64,000 nt of DNA from Triops longicaudatus. Lineage: Eukaryota; Arthropoda; Branchiopoda; Notostraca; Triopsidae. Positions 1 to 19,315 of this stretch are shown here, piece after piece. The stretch's first letter is position 1. Each line of letters opens with the position of its first letter. The notes under the pieces were generated by a model. The model had not been told where the DNA came from, did no database searches, and was given only the letters and a program-made list of their open reading frames with translations. The position numbers were made by a program, and so were the translations under genes. The DNA lies in assembly GCA_022885665.1 (NCBI GenBank), contig JAGQDJ010000202.1:1550001-1614000 (forward strand), read 5' to 3'.

Positions 1-2146
1 TGCTATGGTTTTCGAAAAGAAAACAAGTCAGGAAAACAACACGAAAGACGCGTGTTTGGTGGGAGTCGATGCGTGTGTATGTGTTACCATTGGTCCCGAC
101 AAGCAAGTAGATCACGGAACTTTTCGAACGCATTCAAGCGTGCAGTTATTTGAAGCCTTAATAACGCTTTTCAGTGGCTGTATCAGGGCCGAATAGAGCG
201 AAACCCTATGATTGCCAATCCCTCCTATCAAATCACTCTGATTTACAGAGAAAATTTGTAACGGGATACAGGACTATAAAGGAAGTCCGAATTTAAATCT
301 GCGTTATTAATGAGGCTTCTTATCGAATTATCACCCCGGTTCTTGTTGTTGGGAGCCAGGCAAGCGGAGAAAGAGGTTCGCTAAAGCGGAAGTTGAGAGA
401 CACGTGCCAAAAGTGGTAATTTGGGCAGTGTGCCATTTTTAAACCCAATGTCCTGTCTTATTTTATCCATGGAACCCGGCCCTTTCCCCTAAAACGGACT
501 CCACGCTGAGCGAAGGCCCACGCACAGTGCCACACATCAGATTTTCGAGGTCAGCCACCCGAGTTACATCAGCTTGGAAGCACTACAAGAAGTGCTCTAG
601 TTGACTCGGTTCAGCTCTACTTAACCTTTGAGTCGAAGAAAAGCTGTGTAGTAAACTCACCCGCAACGCATTGCTGGGAAACTTTCCAGTTCTACATTGT
701 GCTAACTAGCACCGGCTTAACCTATGCTTTGTATATCCAGTGTAGAATATCGCATACATGAATTCCGAATGGGTGGGGGGAATATTAAAAAGGTCTGGGT
801 GGTCAAACGTCAGCTGGTTGACCTGAGCCAAAATTCTATCCTTTTAACAGAAAGATGGAAAACCTTTAGCACATGCCAAATTGGTCGTGTCCCTCGGTCT
901 TTTGTCTTTGCATTGAGGTATGAAAGTTTGTCTGGTAGAAATCCTTGTGCACGCTACAAGGGACTGGGCAATAGTAACTAATGGATTAGGTTAGCTGCCA
1001 TTAGCTTCGTACACTAGGGTCCCATGCGAGGGGGGTGCTTACTGTCTGGTCCAGATAATGCAATTTTGAAAGGGTAACAATAGTCAAGTAGCAAGTGTCG
1101 GGTGTCCATATACGCATCCATAATGCAGGGAGATCCTGTGTCTCCTGAAGTTCCACATTTGCCATCTGTTTTGCCCGCGCCACGCGCTGTGGTTAGGACC
1201 AATTTTTGCTTGAGCCTCTTTAGTATCAAGTTGTGTGTGCAGTGCGGAATGAACCGGGGGAGAGTACGTGCGCACCTTCATTTCTCTAAACGCCTGGCGC
1301 TCGAGCAGTGGCACATGGGCAAAAGTGTTCGGGGATCCGCGGGTGTCTTTTCAGTCTCGCTGACCACCTGTGCTGGCCGCATTAGGACTGGGTTAAAGGC
1401 GCTGGGGATGCTGATAGGCTGCAAGCTCTGGAATTGTGTGAAAGGTGGGGGGTTTGGTCGAGATTTTCTTTGCAAAACATGGCTTGGAATGCGGAGGTTA
1501 CATTTTTAGCAGAAGCCCACGCGAGGTGACGTTGAAGCAACTTTTCTAGTCGCGCCTTTGTAAATGACGTGTGGTGCTATATGGAACTCCTTTGGCTTTT
1601 TCTTGGCATGAGTCACAAACCAAGATTGGTTTTGTGTGTGTCTGGGAGGAACAGAAATAGCTGACGGTGTCCGTTCAAGAGACATGGCGTTTAGGCAGAT
1701 GAATGGCCTCGCTTAGGATACCTTGGCTTACTTTTCTTCTTCGCTCTCGCTCTTCCGCTGTTTGCAAGCAACTCAAGAAACCTAAAGGCCCGGGTGCCGA
1801 ATTGTTTTATTGAGGAATCCTTTACAGGTTTGTTGATAGATGGCAAGGCACCCAGGATGTAATCGAGACTAAACAGCTATTCGGAGGAAAAAATCTCTGA
1901 CGGGGACTTACAAGACAGGTGTAGCTTCAGACAAACGCGCCAATGAAAGAATTTGAAAGTTCAGAAATGTAGAAATTATTACAATGATAATAACGCGACA
2001 AATGTTATTCCTATATTAGCAATTGGTAGAGCATTTCAGGAATTTTACTGTACAACAATAATTAGATTTAGTTAACGAATAAAGATAAAGTGTCTCGAAA
2101 TGTGAGTTCGTACATTTATGGTTATTTCGCTTTTGTCTTTTCACAG
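1..2146. other. No recognisable gene; last part is intron of the rhomboid gene
   Basis: I see no coding exon that I can support here. Short open frames on both strands have no recognisable domains and no consistent splice signals. The final 50 bases are a pyrimidine-rich tract ending in TTTTCACAG, the acceptor of the first visible rhomboid exon, so at least the right-hand side is intron. The missing 5' rhomboid exons may be hidden here or lie left of the window. Confidence 0.6.
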
Positions 2147-3461
2147 TTGGGCTTCTTTACGTATTACACGGTGGTGACAGGCGAAGTGAATCCCTCCGGT
2201 CCAGTCCCCATCAATTCCATTTTCATTTATCGTCCAGACAAAAGATGGGAAGTGTGGCGATTTCTTCTCTACATGGTGCTTCATGCCGGGTAAGTTATAT
2301 CCCGATCCCGGGGATTTTCTTCCTTTTTATGTGCGGCAATGGGCTTGTAGTGCGTCTTAAACAAAAACGCACATAAAAGTTTTCCCCAGGAAGCACACAC
2401 ACAAACACACAGACGGGCTTACATCCCGTACATGCTCGAGCTGAGTGGTTTGATTGGCAATAACGAAGAAGAGGCCCGGCAGACTATCTCTAAATGACAA
2501 GTTCGTTTTGGGAACAAAATCTGTAGGAAGTAGACCTGAAAGAATTTCGATGACTCCGATGTAAAGGAAGCAAATGAAATTCTTTGAGTCCTTTTATGTA
2601 AGAAAACAAGAAACGATTAGACTTCGTCCTGTAAGAATTCTTACAATGAAAATGGCGGGATTAGAGTTGTACGAGTAGAATGACTTGGTGGTAAATTCCT
2701 TAAGAGGAAGCGTTGTATGTAATCAGGCAAAAGCAGAAGCGTAACGATGTTATTTCTTTTATATAAAAATATGCCTTTTGTTTGCTTGTACTAATCGAAA
2801 ATCTTATATTGTTTCGTTCCTAGGTGGCTGCACTTATTGTTCAATCTGTTAGTGCAAGTTTTGGTAGGATTGCCGCTAGAAATGGTCCACGGTTCACTTC
2901 GCATTGGAACTGTGTACATGGCCGGAGTTTTAGCCGGTAATATATTTTTTTATTTATTTTTCCTCTATTCATAAATTTATTTATGTATTTTTCAGGCTCT
3001 TTGGGCACTTCCGTTTTTGATACAGATGTGTATTTAGTGGGCGCATCCGGAGGCGTGTACGCTCTTTTGGCAGCTCACTTAGCCAACGTTCTGTTGGTAA
3101 TTTGAGATAAATCCCTATTTTAAGATAACACAGAAACTATAATTATTTTCTTTTGCGACAGAATTACAACAACATGGAATTTGGCAAAATCCGGCTAGTG
3201 GGCGTGTTCGTGGTGGCGAGCGCCGATGTTGGTTTCGCTATTTACGACAGATACGCGGCGGAGCAAATTGGACCGCCTGTGTCGTACGTCGCTCACTTAA
3301 CAGGCGCCTTGGCTGGCCTAACGATCGGCTTGCTCGTCCTGAAAAACTTCGAACAAAAACTCCACGAACAACTCATCTGGTGGGTGGCGTTAGGGGTGTA
3401 CGCTGCTTGTACCCTGTTCGCTATTCTCTTCAACGTCTTTAGTCCATATCCTTACACGTGA
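2147..3461 (+). CDS. rho: Rhomboid-family intramembrane serine protease, 3' part (5' exons not found)
   Basis: Rhomboids cut transmembrane substrates inside the membrane; in flies the founding member releases EGF-receptor ligands in the secretory pathway. Four exons join in frame: 2147-2289, 2824-2936, 2996-3096 and 3162-3461, giving 218 residues to the stop. Visible motifs are YRPDKRWEVWRF before the second membrane segment, HLLFNLLVQ with ExxHG-type context, the catalytic Ser in GASGG (residue 103 of this part) and the catalytic His in YVAHLTGALAGL (residue 164). Both catalytic residues are present, so the protease core looks active. The ending is short compared with the fly protein. The first exon starts in phase 0 after an acceptor, so the cytosolic N-terminus and first membrane helix are missing. 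The sequence resembles arthropod Rhomboid and vertebrate RHBDL more than the mitochondrial rhomboids. Confidence 0.93.
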
Positions 3462-6400
3462 TCACCTCCAAGAAACATTTCCTCGAGACTTGCGGAGTTT
3501 GGCTTTTTTTAGCTAGAACAAAAACGTACCCGTCAATCTAGCCGCGCTTGGAGAAGTTCATTCGTTTCCTGATTCGCAGCTTTATCCCTAGATGGCGTTG
3601 GTGCATTCTCCGGCCATAAAGGCATTTACATAGTCAATAAGGGGAATTGAGCCGAAAAGTGAAAACCGTCCAGAAGCAAAGACAAAGAAAGGAAGAAGTC
3701 CTTGGGGTGAATTAAACATAGTTATCACATAGGATTTCTTTCGCATCCCAGGACTCCAAAGGAAGTTTCAAACAAGAGTGCATACTAGTCTGCTTTACCC
3801 CTGTCGTGAAATTCACCAGGAGTTGAACTGAAAAGGTGTAAGAAAAGATAAGAGAAAACAATCTAAAAAAGAATATCTTTCTCCAAGTTTTGAATAGCTG
3901 GAACAAAACTTGAAGAGAACAGCGCAGCTAAAGTGAAGAGAGAAAAAAGTCACACTATTGTCCATTTTTTGCATGTTTCTTTGAAAGTATATTGTCATAT
4001 CCCCCTCTCAATTTAAAATATTTCAAAGCCCCGGCCCCAAACTGGTATTTGTTGTATAGATTTCTATCAAAAGTCTACCTCATTTTCATGTATGTGAACA
4101 TTTCCATGGTTAGGAAAACAAAGGAAAAGGTACTCGGAACAGTTAACAAGAGAAACCAAACTACTTAGTTGAAACTTTTTTTGCAGTTGGACTTCGTTCT
4201 CCTACAGCCCAGTTTCCAGTTTCCCTGTCACCCCTTTTGCGAAAGCCAACTTGGTGCAGATTTTTTTCCCTCCGAGCCTCAATTAATGGGATATCTTCTT
4301 GACGTCGGTTGCTAGTGTGGTTTGCATTCCATATTATACGGCCACGCTGCTTGGTCAAGTGTGTTTCACAGTTTAGGTTTCTAAAGATGAAAAAGTTTGA
4401 TTATTGTTTAAGAAAAAAATCGTGAGTCACTTAAACAGGAAAAACTCAGTACGTTTACAGTTTTCGAGGAAAAGCGCCAGAGTTTACCCATGTTTTTAAC
4501 GCACTGTTGTACTCACCCGCTTAAGCAAAACTGTTCAAGTGTATCCAAAGCTGTCCCATTGCAGAGCGTAATTACTTGGCATGGAAAACACGACTCCTTG
4601 AATGGCAAACGAATTAGAATAAGGAGGGGGGGAGGGTACGTGGTACACAACGATCTTAAGGGGAAAGTTTCTCACTTGCCCATTTCTGGCTGAGCGTGAC
4701 GCATTCTTTTCTATTTTATTGAAAAACTCATTAAGAAAAGCTATGAGTCGTTCTCCGGCATTTTCACACAACTAAAGTATGGGTTATCAGACACGAATAA
4801 AAATAAAATCGAATAATGAGGTATAAACGAAAAAAATCATACATATGTTGCAGTTATATTTGTACATAACACCTGTTGTGAATAGAGCCAAGTATTTATT
4901 AAAAATGTGCAAGTTTTATTACTATTTTTGGAGCGTGTTGGACAATTTTGTAATCGCTACACACGCAGCGCAATAAGCTGCCAGTCGATCATGATATACG
5001 ACAGTTAGGTAAAGGTTCCCTCCTCACCATGAGACGCGTCGCATTTGTTAGTGGAAGTCCTTGTATAGGTAAATGCGTGGAAAATACCATTTGCCTACGC
5101 TTGAAATTGATGCTGTGCTAGGCATCTATTTGAATATAGATATAAATTTCGCTATACAAAGGGGACATTCGTTATGGTTGTCAAGCATTGCGAACCAATG
5201 ACAATGAATCACAAGGTACATTGTTTTATGTTACCCTCGTAAGAATAAAAGTCCTTGTGTTTCATTTGCACCGCTCTTGTTGATTTTGCGTCGTAGCTAT
5301 AAAAGGGCGAAAGGGATCAAACAGACTAGCAACCCTGCATTGAACCCTTTTAAGTGCCGTATGCATATTCAATGTGCGGAAACTATCGCACGCCTCTACC
5401 TAGCATGGTCAAGAAAGTTTTTGCAAGTCTCGTCCTTGGGAAATTCAAGGAACGTTACCTGAATTCCCTTACGATTTATCAAGAGTGTTCATCGGCAAGA
5501 TCGTATGTTTTCCGGGGTTAAACTGGACTTTATGTATGTTGCCTGTCAAGAGTTTTTGCAGGTTACATAGTATACTTACTGAGGTCAAGAGCGAATTCCC
5601 CGTAAATGGCCGGACAAGGACTGATTGACCCGATTCTCGATAAGTAAATAAGGAAATATTACTATACGGCGTCTCGTGTTAAAACATGTGTGCCGCAAGA
5701 CTAACGTATGCCGGAAGCTGATCGTTACATCAAGTGTAATCCGGAAATTCTGCGCAGGTACGTGATCTTCGAAGGCATCAATCTTATATTCACTCTAAAC
5801 TCAATAAATGCATCTTTTTTCTGTATTTTACGTACAATTTATTGTGCATATCCCTGTAGGCTAGACCCCTAGGTACACTGGGTGTTTTGTTTGTGGCTTG
5901 TTGCGTCACAGATAATTTTCCGAAGCTTCTGAGGAGCTCACGTGTCGGCTAGGATTTTAATGACTTCAAAAACGTCCCGTAACTCAGACTAAAGAGTAAT
6001 TTACGGCTAAACATCATGACCTTTTTTATATTTATCTCATTGTTGTTTTCAGAATGTGGCGCTGCTCTTCTCCTGGGGTATATCTTCATCCGGAATAAAC
6101 AAGGCAAGTCCGCTGAGTGTTGTGTCGGCAAGAGGTAGAACGTGCAGCTGTTTGCAAGCAAAAATTATGCATGTAAATGACATTTATTGCTACGTTTGAT
6201 TGTAAGCAACTTTAAAAGGTTTTCCGTAGTCTTGCAGTACGTTCAAAACCACATGGCGTTTTCTCAGGCAGCTTTATTCAGGCTACAATTCCGTTATGCA
6301 GTCTACCTTGGTACCCTGAACACGTAACTGTGATCTTTCGGACACGGTCCGTTATTTCCACATCTCGGTCATAAACTCATCACTGTTTTTCGGGCTGCAA

Positions 6401-9400
6401 TTTTTGCAATCTTGAGAAGTGGTATTTTACCGCTAGGACCAACTCTTTCCGCTTAAGCGTGCGCTTCTTTCGTTACGTTCACTTCTGTCGAAAACTTCTA
6501 GCCGTTTCAATTTCTTGACATGCAAACCGCTCTCGTTTCTTTCTTCATTACTGTCTGAGAAGACGTATATGGCCAGGGACATTAGAGAATAAATAAGACT
6601 GGTGAAATTCCTAGGATGGATTAGTTAATACAGAATCAATCATCTTATGGCTAAGCCCGGTATGTTGAGGCACTTTTTTTACGTTATGTCACGCAGCAAA
6701 CGCGTTCCAGGAAGTAAAACAGCCTGATTATTGGTTTTTCAGCGCGGACTCTGTATTTGCTAGTTCAAGGTCAAGTAGACAAAAAGTTACCACACTTTTT
6801 AGCTTCCGTGGTGCACCATTTTGAAGTAATAGAGTAATATTTCATCTGAGCCAGAAAAAGACCTTGCATTCCACTAGAAAAAAACTCGTAGTAACGCCGA
6901 CAGCTTAGAGAAACTTTACTTCATTTCCTGATTAAGGCAAAATTCAGTTTGAACTAGTTATGACATCTCGATAATATCTTGGTCTCATTTACAAAGGTGT
7001 GTTCTCCATGACATAGTTAATTTAACTGCTAGAAAATGGTAACCACAAAAACCGTAGAGAGCCGTAAGTACATCTGGTAACCTCAGGCGTCGTCAATTAC
7101 TTAAGTATATTGCATGACAAATACCATTAAGTAACGGACATTGGCAGATCTGAAACGCACATTTGGCCAGAACTTTCTATTTCCATTAAAAACCGCCCGA
7201 AATTTCGTATGAAAGTGTACATACTTGGGTTGATATCCTAAGTATCGACAATGTCTTAAACAAGCTGTCAATTTTTGTTTCGTGGGAAAAACTCAGACAG
7301 TGAAACATGGTTTACGTGAAGTGCTTTCGTTAATCTGTCATATTTGAACGACCTACAAAATTCTCTTTCGGGTTTCCTTTACTTTCGGTGAAAAACATTA
7401 CTTTACCTCATAGTTCATTTCCTTGTAAGTACTGTGTAGTACGGTACAGTACGTACTGTGTGTATCAAATTACTCACAGGTTAACTCGGTGTTGACCAGC
7501 GAAAGTTTTTCGACTGTCTCTAACTTGACAGGCAGTGGCCCCTTTTTGTATTCTTCTTGTACTAGTGTGTTGACTCTTTTGCTATATTTGTTCAGGACTT
7601 GGAAAAACGAAATGACTGTCCCCCCATTTTCTCCATCTCACTTGGTTCCTCATTTGAAGGTTATATGACGGATTTTCTAGAAAACTGTGCGGTTTTGGGT
7701 GGGCCGCGACTCGCGCTCGGGGGCAACCCAGAGTTGATCCATTACTTTTACCGTAAGAAGAAATAGATTACGGGTCCAAAAATTAAGCCGAGAAGCTCCG
7801 CGTTGCCAGGCGTAGTGAATCGCTAGGAGGCACAGGGTTTCAGTTTTCGTGGGTGGAAAGATAAAAAAATCGCGTTCACCACTGTATCCTCTTGCGTTTC
7901 TCACGTTGAATATGGCTGCAGGCTCTCCGGGCATAGCAGTCTACAGCAGAACCGTTCACTTTCGCTGAAAGGAGCGGCAGGTCGTTTACCAATTTTCTTA
8001 TAGTCGTGCAAGACAAGCTTATTGCTGCCCGCTCATCTCATTATAAAGTAACATGTCCTTTCCTTTTGTCCCCCCAAAATTATGCATCAACGCATAAACA
8101 GAAAAAGGTAAACTCTTGTTGGTTAAGGAAATTCTGAATGCGGTTATAGTCGAAAGAAATAGTGTGGATAAAAAGGAGTCCAATGCTTTCTTTAGGAAAA
8201 TTAAAAATAAAACGAATAAAAGGACAAGATAATAGCATTCTTGATGAGAAAATCAGGATTAAAAAAAAATTCGAGATCACGATTGCTAATCACTTTCCAC
8301 GGAATTATTTTCCTGCTACGCTATAGGGACACCAAGTTTTTATTTTTTGTGAGTGGAAGCAAGCCATCGCTGTCTTCCGATTCTGTTACCCTGAATTTTG
8401 AAGCCTTCTCGTCTCTTATGTGACTCATTCAAGAACTCCATTAGTTAAGGAAATGTAAATAAATAAGATCGCCGTATACGAATGTTGAGCGGTCTGCGGG
8501 AGAGCCTGTCGTGTTCTCCTTTCTCTGCTTTCCGATTGGTCGGCTCTCCCGGCAGTTCTTTCCAAGACTTGTAGTTCAGGTGGTTCTCAGTGTGCTACAG
8601 CTGACAGTCTACGTGAAACGTTCGTATCGTCAAGTCACTCGCAAAATACTTGCTAGACAACACAGTTAACGAGTTGGTGTGAGTGCTGCAGCAAACTGGT
8701 AACACATATTCAGTGTTGGCTGTTGGTAGTGTTTTATGTCAAGTAACCTACAAGTATTAGATACCTGCCAGGAACAAAACCGGGGAACTAGGGTAAGTCG
8801 GTTTCAAGCTTCTAACCGAGCAAAAAACGAGGCAAGACGTTTTGTGTTGTGACAAGTCAAAAGTCTTATGCTAATGAGATTTGTATGACATCCATATCAC
8901 GCGTAACATTGTAAAGTTTTTGTTTGTAAAAAGGAAAAAACTGAAGGGCAAAGCCATTAGGAAGTTGTTTTGTTTTGAAGCACAAGGCACAACGGCACAT
9001 GTAGCTCCAGTCTAAAATCACTGTGGGTTATTGTAAGCAACGAAGCGGGACCATTACCGCGGTTTCTGGGTCAGTCGCGGCCAAACCGTAACCAAGATCT
9101 GCAGGCCATGTTAGAATGCTCTCAAAACCACCGCGGTCATCTGCTGCAGCCAGTTCGTCATCATGTGGAGATTTTCCAAGCTTGGTTGCAGCAGGTGCCG
9201 TTTCTTTAATCTCTTTGTCTAATTGGCTGTTAAGTATCGCATGCACAGTTTGCCGGCACGGGGTCTCTAGGGCGATCAATGCTCCCCCTAAAAAGGGATT
9301 GCTAGGGTATATGTTGGGAAGGGGATCTCCTTTTTGCCAAACTAGAGCAGAACCAATATGCATTCACTTCGCGTACTACTCCTGGCCAGTCCCGAGAACC

Positions 9401-12400
9401 AAGGACGACTACAGCACGACTCGTAACTTTTAACTACCTAATCTGTCCTTCTTTTTATAAGGATGAGATTCAAAAACGGGATTTTCGTTTTTTCTTGGAC
9501 ACAATTCGGTCTAGTTTTCATTTCCTTGAGTGTATCGTTAACATGGCCGAGGAATGTTCCCCTCCGGATGTGATAGAATAAGCGTGACTTCACTGCTAAA
9601 TTTTTGACATGCTTGGCAGTAGGTTCAATTGGACATTAAAGAAGGAAAAGTAGAAAAACGCCTCTCTTTTCGCTCGGACTAGTACTTTACGAAGCTTCCC
9701 AAGAAAGGAAAGAGGGTCGACTCACTTTCGTGTTAATAAGTCAATGAAAGAAAGTTATAATTCTTAGCCAAAACATCCTAAAGAAGAGGAGTATCTGCAA
9801 GTTTTTAACGATCCTGCTGGGGTTTGCCAGGTGAAGATTATAGATTTCTTTAATTGCCTGAGCTAATGGGAGACTGGTAAGGACGCAGCACTAGTAGACT
9901 GTAGTCGTGGTGGAGTGCGGCTTTTCTCCCTTTCTCTGTCCCGTATTTTTCTACCCATTTTCTTTTTGACGGCTTCTATTAGAGGATTCGCATTCGACCG
10001 CTTTTCCAAACAACTTTTCCCTTTTCACTACCGAACGCTCGTATAGAACTTACCGTAGCGGATGACCTGCAAAAGCTGATTTTATTTCCTCCATCCACCC
10101 CCTTGTTGCAATCACGGGGCCGATTTTTCACCAGAACAGGTGTAGGTATCCATTCTCCCGGGTATCATGACGAGGTACCGTTTCTTCGTTTCCAGAATGT
10201 GACAAACTACCTGGGGTGATGGGCTGCGATAACACGTACAGAATCCCACCCTGACTTGTGAGCTGCTTAGTACATTCAACTTTAGCCAAGCGCGCTGGCA
10301 GACCACCTAACAGTAGACAAGACAGGAAGGGTCTTCGGGAAGACCTAGTGACCTAGTAAACAAGTGGGGTTGACCCTAAGATGAAGAGTTCAGATTTTGT
10401 TAGTGGATAAAGTCTATGGGCGCTGATAACTTTTTCCCTCCGCTTACTATTTCCGGATCGCCACCAGCCAACTTGGAAGAAAACATCCACGGTTCGGTCC
10501 CTTTGAAGAAACCAGTTTACAGGAATCGGCTTTTATCCCCGGTTCCCGAAGATCTGAGAATTAACTTGTTGATATGCTAGAACAACATACAAAAAATAAC
10601 AGGTTGAGAGGTTAAAGAAGGTCTCCTCGGGAAGCTCCTACCAAAAGGGTCTTTTGTTGTTGAAACAAGGTTTCTTTTCATCCTTGGTTGCAGTCAGCGG
10701 GAATAGGAAGTGACAGTGGAAGAATCAGCGGTCATGCCAAAACAGGGATGCCTTTCACCATGAGATAAAAGGCTCGAGTCAACGTGAAAACTTTCATTAG
10801 TTTTCCAACTTCCGCACTTTGATTGAAAGCGTCGCTCCTAGCGAATACCGCTGTTAGCCAAGTCTTGGCACCGCAGCGAGCTCACTTCGCCAGTGATCTT
10901 TTTGGTGTGTGGGACGCAATTTGCTAGAATCTTGTTGGGTGGACCATATTCTCCAGGATTGGACTCGGGTGGATGTTGAAGTGTACGTTCTACCTGCACC
11001 CGCAAGCCTGTTGACCTTCTCAAATTGTGGTCGTTTGTCAATTGCGTTACACCAAGGTGAACTAGTAGGAAAACCACACTGGCCCGAGCCAATATTTTGC
11101 AGTTTCTCACCCACTGCTCCCGCAGTGTACTCGGACGCAGTGGCCAGTGTAGCAGAACAGTGCAGTAGCCTTCCTAGACGAGGTAACCTTCCGTTTTCGA
11201 CTCAGGGTTCACAACTTAGTACCTTCTGTCAATTCCTATTAATTGTAAGAGTGGTTAACTAAAATTCTTGTGAAAGTTTTCATTTGTGTTAGTATGTGTC
11301 CAACGACAAGTGCTCTAGTGCGGCGACATTGAAGTCGTTCTCCAATCATTGGGGGCTCTGGACAACAATAGCGGGACATTTTGGAAAAGATCGTTACAAT
11401 ATTTCCAAACTATTATACGCCTTTTGCTTTGGAGGGTCAGATCTTATAGTTTTGGGTGTGGTTTTGGCTAGCGGCTAGGGTGTGGGATGGTAAATCCTTC
11501 TTCCCGAGTCTCACTTGCAAAGGTGGTCTCCGAAAACCATGTGGCTTTTATAGGTTTTAAAGTCTGACCAAGGCCAGGATCCTTAATATAGCCCGGTACG
11601 AGTTAGGTACTTCATTCAGAACATTCCTAAAAAGTACACCCAAAATGATCACACTCTTTTATCACCTAACTAGACAGACAAGTTTTTTTTATATATATTC
11701 ATGCCGACCAAGGGGCTGATTCAATCCGTCGTCAGCAAAGCTGATACAACCATGACTTATGGTAATCCAGTCCGGCCAACGCTAGACGCTAAGGAGACAG
11801 TTCTATACGTCCCGTGGCTGGTTGCCTTTCTCGTTGATAAATCTTACTGGGACCTCGGCAGTAACAGAGAACCCCGAAGTTACTGCCGAAGCTACAATTA
11901 GGATAACAAGACCGGTTATCAAGTTACTGTTACACTTAGCAGGTCTCAGTATTAAGAGAACGTAGACCCAGACAAAGCTTTTATTCGTAATTTTGTTTTT
12001 AATCGCCTGCTGAGATCCTTTTCAGAAAGTCAGGAACGAGCGGAAAGCTAGCGTAATTGCAATTGCACGCGTTCGCAGGTGTTCGGGTTTCGTCACCCCT
12101 GAAGCTGGTAACATTTTTATAGAACACTTTTTTGAAAATTGGTGGAGTGAGCTGATCTCGTTCAAGGCCAGGATCTTCGGTATGCCCCAATTTTTGAGAA
12201 CTCCACTCTTCATATGCTATAACGACAGACTATTAGCCTTGGACAACAAGAAACCTACCGTCCTTTAAATAGAGAACGGATGTATAGCGTCCTTTAAATA
12301 GAGAACAGGGCAAGGTGTGGCTCATTTTTAACAACATGGGATTTAGGCTCTGGTAAAAAGATGACGATAAGAACTTCCATCAACAGGCGATAGTTTCCTG

Positions 12401-13728
12401 TCTGAAAAAAAAAAACTTTCCAATACGTGAGCTATCACGTGTTGAAGTCTAAGATTGGCATCGCGAAACGCCCAAGGGAAAGGTGAAAACATAACTTTTG
12501 CGGGTACTTTTTGAATCTATACACAAGTTGCATTCGTACATAACATGGACCGAAGTTCGTTGAGGTATTTCTTGGAAAATTCTGTTATGGAAGGTATCCA
12601 AAGCTGTTGTTCTAGAATCCCATAATTGTCTCGATGTTCATTTATGTCTTAAATATTATGCGTAAAGTTACTTTCCCGCATTGTTAGGAAACTTCATAAC
12701 AGCTGTTGAGAAAGTTTTTCCAGTCAGCGAAGTAGCGTTTATACCTTTCCGTGAAAAAGGGTTTTTCCTTTTTGCGTTTCTGTCTGTACGGTGGGGGCTG
12801 TATGGGGATAGCGTTTTATAGTATGGTAAGGTAACTTACGAGGTTGGGAAACACATCCCTTTCTCTCCGTCGACTTAATTTGTACATAGGGGCCAGGCAT
12901 GGGTGGCCTGTCCAGTTTTCTTCGTTTACCTGGCGTTAGTCACATGTCTTGTTGGGATTTCTTTGGCAACCAGTAGATACGCTGTTCCTGGTTTTCAAGA
13001 AAGCAAATGAAGAAAGTTAAGAACGTAAACGTCCCAAATCTGGAAAAACGTTTCTCAGGTTGGTTACAATGTCGATCTCAAATGGAAAGGATCTCCCTCT
13101 ATAGACAGGAAGGGTATATACACTCTTCACATATGGCTTTTCCTTTTGGTTTTGTCCAAATGATTTCAATGCATGGAGATGAAAAAATATATGCTGCCCG
13201 TTGCGGCGCCTCTGGGAAATCATTGCCGGACGGGGAGAAAGTAACACTGAACCGGTCTGAGTTAACTCAATGTGGTCATGTTGTTACAAACGGCGAAGAT
13301 GAGAGATCTCAAACGTTTTTAAAGTCTGCAAAGTATTCTGACCAGTAGAATACAGTACTTAAGAGAAAGGAAGCGTTTAGCACGAGTTTGTACGAGGAGC
13401 TTTCCAAAATGCGAGGTGTGCGTACACATTTGGGAAAGGAACGGGGCACTGTTTTAGTTAGTTCGGACCTTTCGTGCATGGTCAACTGATTTGGCTGACG
13501 TAAAGACCCAAAAAAGCGCGTTTCATATTATTAGCTGCCCAGTTCGTGTTGTTTAGATTGGATGCATGGTGAGGAGCAGAAAGTGGTTACTAATGTACGA
13601 AGTTCCAGTAAAACTGGACCAAGCATACCTATCTGGTACTTAAGATGCTCTTAATGACGTCATTTCAATGTTTTTACGTCTGGCTCATGGCTTTTTCGAT
13701 TGGGATTTATCGTTACAGGTGTCGAGCC
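3462..13728. other. About 10 kb with no recognisable gene
   Basis: This stretch holds the 3' flank of the rhomboid gene and the upstream region of the chitinase gene. The reading frames are short, overlap on opposite strands and show no family motif. The longest pair, at 9028-9433 with both strands open, looks non-coding to me. I see no tRNA, no transposon ends and only small repeats, such as the 29-bp tandem pair near 12.3 kb. It could contain regulatory sequence or an unrecognised non-coding transcript. Confidence 0.5.
12259..12307. repeat. Two-copy 29-bp tandem repeat
   Basis: The 19-base core CGTCCTTTAAATAGAGAAC occurs at 12259 and again at 12288, a period of 29 bases. There are only two copies and no link to a gene. 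Confidence 0.9.

Positions 13729-19315
<5,587 letters not shown>

Noticed and set aside
9028..9433. Overlapping open frames of 111 and 105 residues on opposite strands
   Set aside because: No domain, no splice context and no start context; openness on both strands is explained by the higher local GC content.
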